In this document: positions 56,361 to 64,000 of the stretch, piece by piece
Layout of the letters: each line of letters starts with the position of its first letter
Position numbering within the stretch: the stretch's first letter is position 1
The notes under the pieces: model-generated
Database searches by the model: none
Seen by the model: only the letters and a program-made list of their open reading frames with translations
Told to the model about the DNA's origin: nothing
Translations under genes and position numbers: made by a program
DNA from: Pseudeuparius sepicola
Taxonomy: Eukaryota; Arthropoda; Insecta; Coleoptera; Anthribidae
NCBI GenBank assembly: GCA_963920635.1
Contig: OY987298.1
Coordinates: 21,051,647-21,115,646 of the forward strand
Length of the DNA: 64,000 bases
Direction: 5' to 3'

Positions 56361-56697
56361 TATACTTATAAAACTCCTTGTGAATGTGGAAAGTTCTACG
56401 TTGGGGAATCTTGTAGAATATTTAACGTTCGTTTAAAATAATATTAAAATTATTATACAAGGCAAAATCAAATTTTAAAGTCAAAAATATGTGAGCACTT
56501 TTAGCAACAATCATAGAATTTTGTGGAATAGCTCCCACCAATTCTCAAAGAAGTAGGAAATAGGCGAAAAATTAAGGAATCGGCCTTTATACTACGAAAT
56601 ACCAACAACTTTGTTGCCGAATGTTCGATGGAATTCAGTAAAATATTATTAGCAGTTATTCAAAGAGAAGTTAGTGTAGATAATTAGATTCAACACA
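56361..56697 (+). pseudogene. Penelope-like GIY-YIG endonuclease remnant
   Basis: Plus strand YKTPCECGKFYVGESCR and FNVRLK match the GIY-YIG start (Y.I.C.CGk.YvGeT.R.l..R). After a frame change come KSKICEHF, ILKEVGNRRKIKESAFILRN and ECSMEFSKILLAVIQREV, like the conserved iE...r.rKikEs..I segment that ends Penelope-like ORFs. Several stops and one or more frameshifts. The reverse transcriptase is not present upstream. Confidence 0.65.
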
Positions 56698-56699
56698 TC

Positions 56700-57025
56700 A
56701 GGGTGCAATATCAGATAGGTGGTTAGATTATTGGTTTGTTCTGTTGTCATGACATTTATTATTTTGTCATTTCACTTTGACTTGACAATATCCTTGAGAA
56801 AGGATGAAGATTTATTTTCCGAAAGCTCAGAAAATAGAGTTGTTGAATTTATTTTTTGAGTTAACGTTCAAAGTTTCGTTCTTATAATATTAGGCATTTA
56901 TGAATTTTCCTTGTTGACTTGTAAACCAGTTTGGTTCAAGTTGCTGTGGCGAAAAACCTAATTAAAAATTAAATGGTTATAATTACGAAAAAGGTTGTGA
57001 GGAAACTCAAAGTTCCTAGATTATA
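56700..57025. other. 3' tail after the Penelope-like remnant
   Basis: Includes TATCCTTGAGAAAGGATGAA and TTTTCCGAAAGCTC near 56,790-56,830, reminiscent of the terminal hairpin motif of Penelope-like elements, then AT-rich DNA. Confidence 0.4.
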
Positions 57026-57685
57026 CAGGGTGTTCGAAAAATAGACGGAGATATTTTAGAGGGTGATCCCCTGTTAAGAAATATATAAAAAGTTTCTATA
57101 AACATGGGTCCGGAAATGCAGAGTTTTCAAGATACAGGATGTTAAATATATTGCATGTCACTGGACAAAATTGGTTTATCAATTTTTGCAAAAAAAATCA
57201 CAAGTGCCTTGGAAAACAAATAATCAAAAGCATTTCTAGGAAAGAGTGTTATTGCAACTTTTCCAATATCACAACATAAAGTACACTACAACCGATTTTG
57301 TCCAGTGACAAGAGGGAAAGAAGTTGTATTTTTAGATGCTTAATCAAACAAAAAATATTAAAGTTACAAAAAAGGTAGTGGCGTACATTTTTTTGATAAT
57401 AATATTCGCTAAGGTGCCCCCCGGAACGCCACTGGACTTAATAAATTTAATCTAGTTAGGGCGAAATTAGCCTCTTAATACAATAAATAACATTGCCAAA
57501 TTTCAACAGAATCGAGTAAATAATTTTTAAGACATTAATAATTTCATTTTTTATTTTTTTTTATTTTACATCCTGTATCTTGAAAACTCTGCATTTCCGG
57601 ACCCATGTTTATAGAAACTTTTTTTCATATTTCTTAACAGGGAATCACCCTCTAAAATATCTCCGTCTATTTTTCGAACACCCTG
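57026..57685. mobile_element. Tc1-like long-TIR MITE, copy A
   Basis: TA-CAGGGTGTTCGAAAAATAGA ... TCTATTTTTCGAACACCCTG-TA. TIRs of over 100 bp include ATGGGTCCGGAAATGCAGAG. The core holds a mini inverted pair TAGTGGCGTAC / GGAACGCCACTG about 65 bp apart. Nearly identical to copy B, but about 60 bp shorter after TTTGTCCAGTGACA. Confidence 0.9.
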
Positions 57686-58162
57686 TATGTAACTTGAAAT
57701 ATTGGTATTTATTTGCAGATAATCTCCCAATCAAAATTTCGAATTAATCAAAATAAAATAAATAATGCACGCCCATGGAAACAAGCCTTTATTTTATGAA
57801 ACTATTATAAACAATTAGGAAATTTTCGATAAAAACGACGTTAAAAACTAATTATATTATAACGCTGAACAATTCACCATCGTAAAATAGTGTATATTTT
57901 CCCCTTGATCACTGTTACTTTTAATTCACAAATTCACGAAATTAACTGACAACGTACTCGATTTGTTTGCCAGATATAAAATGGCCGCCATTCAAAACCA
58001 AAACGACGTAACAAAATCTATACACGGTAGGCTAGGCAAGCGCGGTCTCCTATTTATTTCCTTGTCTAATGGTGTTTTAGATATAACAATTCTGCAATGA
58101 GGCTTGAATATCTGGTCTGTCTGACGTTTGTTCATTAAATCGAACAATAATGAATAATTTCT

Positions 58163-58979
58163 ACAGAAAGAAAGTTAGCGGCTTTATGGAACTATAAATT
58201 TTGGCAACTGGTAATATCATACCAACATCCAAGTTCTAATGGATGTGCCGGTGTTTTCGTTTTCATATTTGAATCGTCCGAGAAGGTAGACTACGACAGC
58301 TGTTTCCCCTTATTAGGTTCATCAAGGCAGCCATAACCTTCCCGAACGACTCAAACCGAAACAGTAGCACTTATAATAGTGTAACTTGCACTTGGAGGTG
58401 AGAAACCAACCACTGGCGCCATCTAGCATCAAGCTGATAGAACCAGAGCCTAAATTTCACAAAACATAATAAACACCAACAAGAAAAAGTTAGGTTGGTG
58501 TTGAATCCAGAACAACAAAATAATGTGAAGAAGAAGCGACACAGGAATTTGGAATTTTGAATTTGGAAGAAACAGTGGTGAATGGCCAATGAGCCTGTTT
58601 CCTGTGTCGCTTCTTCTTCACATTATTTTGTAGTTTTCTGGATTCAACACCAACCTAACCGTTTCTTGTTGGTGTTTACTATGTTTTGTGAAATTTCGGC
58701 TCTGGTACTATCAGCTTGATGCTAGATGGCGCCACTGGTTGGTTTATCACCTCAAAGTGCAAGTTACACTATTATAAGTGCTACCGTTTCGGGTTGAGTC
58801 GTTCGGGAAGGTTATGGCTGCCTTGATGAACCTAATAAGGGGAAACAGCTGTCGTAGTCTACCTTCTCGAACCATTCCAATATGAAAACACTGGCACATC
58901 CATTGGAACTTGGATGTTGGTATGATATTACCAGTTGCCAAAATTTATAGTCCCATAAAGCCGCTAACTTTCTTTCTGT
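58163..58979 (+). mobile_element. Hairpin element with hammerhead-like motif
   Basis: Arms of about 375 bp: ACAGAAAGAAAGTTAGCGGC and its inverse at 58,960-58,979, running through TAGATGGCGCCACTGG and a central GCGACACAGGAA / TTCCTGTGTCGC. The right arm reads GCCTTGATGAACCTAATAAG then GGGAAACAGC, a CUUGAUGA-stem-GAAAC arrangement. No clear duplication. The minus/plus small frames are arm shadows. 57,690-58,160 to the left holds nothing assigned. Confidence 0.6.
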
Positions 58980-59399
58980 AAAAATCTATTGGGGACGTGA
59001 AATTTTATCATCTTTTTTAATATGAATAATTGCATCACTACCTATTTCTCATATTTTATAATGATGATTCAAGAGTTCTTTATTGCCGTTGAAAAACATA
59101 TTAAGTATCAGATGTTTACATAATTTAAAAATTAGTTACTTAAATCAATTTTAATAATGTTCCCTACCAATAAATAAAAGTGCTCCTATACTATTATCTA
59201 CTGTTTTAGAATTATCCACTTGAAAGATCTTCAGGTCCCAGGATAGATTGTCATCTAATATTTTTTTTCCGTCAGGGAATTTCCAAAGGTCGGTGGCCTT
59301 GCCTCACAATATGTTGAAAAACGAATATCAACTAATGACTTTCCTAAAATGAACGATCTCAGATAGTAAAATAATATCTCCATATAAAAACCCCTCCCC

Positions 59400-59770
59400 C
59401 ATAACCAAACACCCATAAAACCGACGTCCCAGAACAATCAATCATCTGCCGACGCTTCCCAAGTGACTTATAATTTGCAAATTACCGACTAATGAAAAAG
59501 TCCTTAGTTCGATTACGTCCGGTTCGGACGGTCTTCGGTCTCCTGCTGGAAGAAGCCCCATCGATCGCCTCATTATTTATTACCGACGCCTAATTATAAG
59601 AGGCAATTTATTTTCCATCAGTATCTCCATCGGGCTAATTAGACACGTCTGGTGTTTTCCGAAGCGCGTCGAAAGAAATTTAATTCGAGCCGGACTTTGA
59701 TTGTGTCCTCGCGGCCATCAAGGCGCAATCAATTATTATCGGGAGTTATTCACTCTGTGGATTGAAGTTG
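59400..59770. promoter_or_regulatory. Putative conserved non-coding element
   Basis: Dense homeodomain-type sites (CAATCAATCATC, GCAAATTACCGACTAATG, GCCTAATTATAAG, GGGCTAATTAGAC, GCAATCAATTATTATC) between CpG blocks (CGGTTCGGACGGTC). No transposon ends or frame. The most enhancer-like island of the set; the role is inference. 58,980-59,400 to its left is unassigned. Confidence 0.5.
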
Positions 59771-59814
59771 TACATTAGCTGACGAAAAAAAAACGTCATT
59801 AAGGGTCTTGTATA

Positions 59815-60535
59815 GAGGGTGTTCGAAAAATAGACGGAGATATTTTAGAGGGTGATTCCCTGTTAAGAAATATGAAAAAAAGTTTCTATAAACATGGGTC
59901 CGGAAATGCAGAGTTTTCAAGATACAGGATGTTAAATATATTGCATGTCACTGGACAAAATTGGTTTATCAATTTTTGCAAAAAAAATCACAAGTGTCTT
60001 GGAAAACAAATAATAAAAAGCATTTCTAGGAAAGAGTGTTATTGCAACTTTTCCAATATCATAACATAAAGTACACTACAACCAATTTTGTCCAGTGACA
60101 TGCAATAAAACGGTTTTTATTTTTTTTTCTCGAAAACGAAGTGAGGTATGAAAACAATACAAGAGGGAAAGAAGTTGTATTTTTAGAAGCTTAATCAAAC
60201 AAAAAATATTAAAGTTACAAAAAAGGTAGTGGCGTACATTTTTTTGATAATAATATTCGCTAAGGTGCCCCCCGGGACGCCACTGGACTTAATAAATTTA
60301 ATCTAATTAGGGCGAAATTAGCCTCTTAATACAACAAATAACATTGCCAAATTTCAACAGAATCGAGTAAATAATTTTTAAGACATTAATAATTTCATTT
60401 TTTATTTTTTTTATTTAACATCCTGTATCTTGAAAACTCTGCATTTCCGGACCCATGTTTATAGTAACTTTTTTTCATATTTCTTAACAGGGAATCACCC
60501 TCTAAAATATCTCCGTCTATTTTTCGAACACCCTG
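59815..60535. mobile_element. Tc1-like long-TIR MITE, copy B
   Basis: Same element as 57,026-57,685 in the same orientation. The left tip has GAGGGTGTTCG instead of CAGGGTGTTCG. It has extra sequence CGGTTTTTATTTTTTTTTC, then CGAAAACGAAGTGAGG relative to copy A. TA on both sides. Confidence 0.9.
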
Positions 60536-60780
60536 TATACACATTGAAAACGTACTTCCACGATAAATCTTTTACATTAATGCGGTTGGCCAAATGTATT
60601 TGAATTGAATACAGGATTTGCTAAAAATTTAAAAATATATACAAGGTGGCTTATGTAAGTAGCCCACTCAAAATATCGCCGCTGCAACTTTTTTATTTAT
60701 CGATACACGGAAAATATTTACTATGAAAGTTGTTTGCAAGAACTGACAGAATTTATATGTGATATTAGTTATGTTGTGTA

Positions 60781-61643
60781 CAGTATGTCCACGGATAGAC
60801 ATCCCAAGAGGTGAAATGGACAAAAAATTTCACTTTACTGCAAAAAAGTCATTCTTGATAAAAAAAAGTCTGCTTGTCTTTAAAATAAGATTGGCATGGA
60901 AAAAGTTAACATTACTTATACTGGGTGACCAGAAAATGGAAGAAACTTTAATTATCCTAAGAGTAAACTACCTCTCTTTGTAGAGATACTGAAAAAGTTA
61001 TTAAGAAAATTTTTTCAGCGTGGTAAGCTACTTAGGCTTGCATAATTTCAAAGCGTTAGGCCTACTTTGATTTTTTTATTTTCCTTCTCGTTTGTATTCG
61101 ATTAAATAACTTTCTATAGGTAGTACGACAAAATTGTATGAATAAAAGTTATTCAGAATAGTAAACTGTAGGTATATATGATTAAAAAAATTGACAATCC
61201 TGGGCCTACTTTGAGTTTCCTCCAATATTTTTCAAATCATGCGTAGTTTTTCATTCTGAGAAAGTTTTTTTTATACAGTTTTGTCGTACTATTTACAGAA
61301 AATTACTCATTTGAAAAAAATTAGAATAAAATAAAAAAAAATCAAAGTAGGCTAACCTAACCTAACCTAACGCTTTAAAATTTTGCACACGAAAGTAGCT
61401 TACCACGCTGAATAAATGTTATTTATAATTTTTTTTTCAGTGTCTCTACAAATAGAGGTAGTTTACTATAATGCTAATTAACGTTTCTTGAATTTTCTGG
61501 TCACTCAGTATAAGTAATGTTAACTTGTTCCATGCTAATCTTCTTTTAAGGGCAAGCAGACTTTTTTTCAAAAATGCCTTTTGTCGTAAAATGAAATTTT
61601 TGGTCCATTTGTCCTCTTGGGATGTCTATCCGTGGGCATACTG
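60781..61643. mobile_element. Foldback element with CCTAA micro-expansion
   Basis: TA-CAGTATGTCCACGGATAGAC ... GTCTATCCGTGGGCATACTG-TA. Arms of about 400 bp through ACTTATACTGGGTGACCAG / CTGGTCACTCAGTATAAG. In the right arm near 61,355-61,372, CCTAA is repeated three to four times where the left arm has a single CGTTAGGCCTAC. Confidence 0.88.
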
Positions 61644-61919
61644 TAGATTGACGTAAAATGTGGAACCTGTTGGACTCGAAAATTAAATTTGTAAAAATCT
61701 TTAATTGTGTGTGTTTTGTAAAGCAAAATTTACTATTCAATTTGATGTATCACACCAGCCTGTTTGTTATGTACTCCTAAGCAGAAAAGTTTACTCAACA
61801 ACTTCACAAAATAAATAATATTGCGAAATGAAAATACTTGAAGTAAGCAGCAGCTGAAATGATGAAGCTGAAAAGATGAAATGTTGAAGAATGCGGTGTT
61901 ACTAGGCATTCACTGATCA

Positions 61920-62700
61920 TGTATTGTAATAGTAGAGGAAGAGACCCAAATTTGAGACACTTTTTTTGTAAATTCGAAATATAATTCACCGTTAATTTTT
62001 TTTTAATAATAATAATGTATTGGAATACTTGCTTAGTGTATTGACAAAACAGTGATGCATAGAAACTACATTAAAATAGCGATCTAGACAAATTATTCAA
62101 ATTAAATTATTTTTTTCAATTGCCCCATAAAATAAAAGGTTGCCTAATTTGAGACAGGCTGACTAATTTGAGACAGACGGACATCCCAATTACGCACTTC
62201 CTTTATACCTTCTACCCTAGCATGCGAGTCCCATTTCTTGTGTTTTTTGGCACCTGTAATAAAAAAAATTAAAATATTGTTTGGGTGCCTAATTTGAGAT
62301 AGTCTCAATTAGGAACTTTCAGTATAAAAAATTGACAACAGTATTTTAGGTTAGTTATGAAAAAATAGTGCTAGATTTCAATAAAATATCATTAAACAAC
62401 GCCTCCTACACTAGCTACTACGACACATAAATTTTTTTACACTTCACTTTGACTGTAAATGCCAGTTTATTTACACTATCAAAAAAATTTTAGCAGTCAA
62501 ATCACACCAAACGTGCTTTTGTACAGAAACAAACAAACTGAAGCGCTCAACTACCACTTTAACACTACACCCCTGTTTATTTTAATTAATCTAAGCTATT
62601 TCTGTTGATGGCGTTACATATCCTGTAATATAAGGAGCTATCTCAAATTTTAGGCACCTATCTCAAATTTGGATCTCTTCCTCCTTCCTACAATATTTCG
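61920..62700. mobile_element. Probable TIR element with repeated AATTTGAGA motif
   Basis: GAGGAAGAGACCCAAATTTG on the left faces CAAATTTGGATCTCTTCCTC on the right. The word AATTTGAGACA or its inverse appears near 61,951, 62,147, 62,163, 62,291, 62,642 and 62,660, so motifs cluster beyond the TIRs. No duplication or transposase seen. Confidence 0.6.
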
Positions 62701-63290
62701 TTATTATCATTTTAAGATAATTGCTATGGCATTAGGGATCTACTAAGTGTTACGTTAAATTGACTAAGTAGGTACCTACCTTTGTTTTTTTTGTTTATAG
62801 AATAAAAGAATATCTCCGAGTTTAGTATTTTCTTATTATTTAAAAAAATAATCTGGAGTTGGTTGTTGTGAAGTAGGTGTAACTACTAGGTGTTACCAAA
62901 GATCATGATATAAATATTATTATCTTTGGTTTTACTGAGCATTTATTATTATTGTAATAGTATACCTATTAAGTGTTACGTTAAATTGAAAATAATAAGT
63001 ATTTTAATTATTTATTTTCTCAGGACACAATGTACATGAGTTTTACTTTTTTTATTATTTGAAATAGCAATTATTAATTTGGATTAACTATATTAGACAT
63101 TCGTAAGTGCATAAAAACCACTTTATTTTCAAATTTTTAATTACTACTTTAATTATACCGTCATAATCTATAATTTATTTCCATGGGTAAGTAACTGGAC
63201 CTTATACAAAAAGCACAAATTTTACCAATAATTTTCCTAAATTTTTATAGTACATACAGAACAAACTGGCAAATGTGACGCATCGAATTA
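62700..63290. other. AT-rich sequence with a spaced direct repeat
   Basis: TAAGTGTTACGTTAAATTGA occurs at about 62,743 and about 62,970. No gene or element boundary could be placed. Confidence 0.5.
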
Positions 63291-63369
63291 AATTTTAAAA
63301 TATTAAAAATACTTGATTTTTGAGATGTTTTTTAAATGTAAATCATAGTTGGCTGTGGCCTTATCAAAT

Positions 63370-64000
63370 CAGCCATTTTTATATAATACTCGGCATAATT
63401 ATTATAAAAAATAAAAAAGCCATGGCTAATTTTCTGTTTTTTTTTTATTATTTTCTAATCTTCTAATATTTTGACAAAATGTCACAAAATAAAACAAAAA
63501 TTATCATGATGGAGCTCCACAACATAGTTATTTGCCCGTAAGAAATTACCTAGATCAGCTCTATTCAAATAGTTGGATAGGGAGAAATAGACCTTTTTCC
63601 TGGCCGCCCCGATCCTCCGATTTGTCTGTTTTGGATTTCTTTTTATGGGGAACAGTACAAAATAAAGTATGAGACAATTGATGAACGAAGAGGAGCTGTT
63701 TTAGAAGCAATTGCCAGTATTGACAGGCGTTCTCTAAGAAAGGCGACAAATTCAGTTTTAAAAAGATGCAATATTTGCATAAATAATAAGGATTAATTAA
63801 TTTTAAAATAATAATAATTTGAGTTTGAGTTTTTTAATTTTTGTTTTATTTTGTTTACATTTTGTTACCAGCTAAAAAAAATATTATAAAGTTTATAAAC
63901 TAGAACGTAATAATTATGAAAATGTTCCATGGCTGACTATGTGAAAATTAAAAAAAAAACAGAAAATAAGCCATGAATTTTTTATTTTTTATAATAATTA
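63370..64000 (+). mobile_element. Long-TIR Tc1/mariner-type element, cut by the window end
   Basis: TAATTATTATAAAAAATAAA near 63,396 and ACAGAAAATAAGCCATG near 63,959 are parts of inverted arms; the right arm runs off the window. The core holds the C-terminal transposase fragment, so this long-armed element is a deletion derivative of an autonomous transposon. Confidence 0.75.
63505..63796 (+). pseudogene. Tc1/mariner (IS630-type) transposase C-terminus
   Basis: HDGAPQHSYLPVRNYL, then SWIGRNRPFSWPPRSSDL and SVLDFFLWGTV match the second (DGAPpH) and third (WPPRSPDLtplDfflWg) catalytic segments of DUF4817-associated transposases. A 1-bp loss at about 63,668 shifts frame into YETIDERRGAVLEAIASI, then LKRCNICINNKD-stop, the usual end. 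The N-terminal and first catalytic parts are deleted. Inactive. Confidence 0.85.

Overview
The window looks like insect nuclear DNA. It is AT-rich and carries transposons typical of insects: piggyBac, ZMYM1/DUF4371-type hAT, DUF4817-type Tc1/mariner, Penelope-like GIY-YIG sequence, and a SINE with the 'GGCCAAGTGCGAGTCG' motif known from many insect genomes. TACCTAC-rich tracts resemble Lepidoptera, Coleoptera or Hemiptera; the order cannot be fixed from this sequence. I find no intact host protein-coding gene. Every long open frame that I can assign belongs to a transposon, usually broken.

Two kinds of sequence alternate. The first is a series of GC- and CpG-richer islands of about 200-550 bp at roughly 3.6, 4.1, 8.7-9.2, 17.1-17.9, 20.2/22.3, 24-28, 29.75, 32.9, 37.3, 41.0, 42.3, 47.0, 50.9 and 59.4 kb. 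They hold many TAATTA/CAATTA-type sites, no convincing reading frames and no TE signature. They look like conserved non-coding (enhancer-like) elements in a long intron or gene desert. Two sets are related within the window: 4.1 kb matches 9.0 kb, and a four-unit tandem array (23.99-28.25 kb) matches a single diverged segment at 29.76 kb.

The second is layered transposons. (i) Long inverted-repeat 'foldback' elements with TA duplications lie at 0.65-2.0, 2.4-3.2, 20.3-22.2, 27.3-28.0, 43.8-46.5, 47.9-49.0, 55.5-56.3, 57.0-57.7, 59.8-61.6 and 63.3 kb to the window end. Three carry N- or C-terminal pieces of a DUF4817/IS630-type transposase. (ii) hAT elements with 8-bp duplications lie at 6.43-7.45, 18.85-19.96, 39.97-40.91 and 49.18-50.30 kb, with loose hAT gene fragments at 2.1, 18.2 and 31.6-32.1 kb. 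(iii) A 3.28-kb element at 12.90-16.18 kb (AATT duplication) has a spliced, frameshifted DDE transposase and is the most complete transposon here. (iv) An internally deleted piggyBac lies at 35.68-37.16 kb. (v) A PIF/Harbinger-like MITE lies at 10.19-10.84 kb. (vi) Four short hairpin insertions carry a hammerhead-core-like motif, two with 12-15 bp duplications, and a Penelope-type endonuclease remnant lies at 56.4 kb. (vii) Two elements I cannot classify lie at 33.49-34.47 and 51.39-55.35 kb, the latter split by another transposon.

The islands are repeatedly interrupted or separated by these insertions. All boundaries were read by eye; similarity searches and folding were not run.
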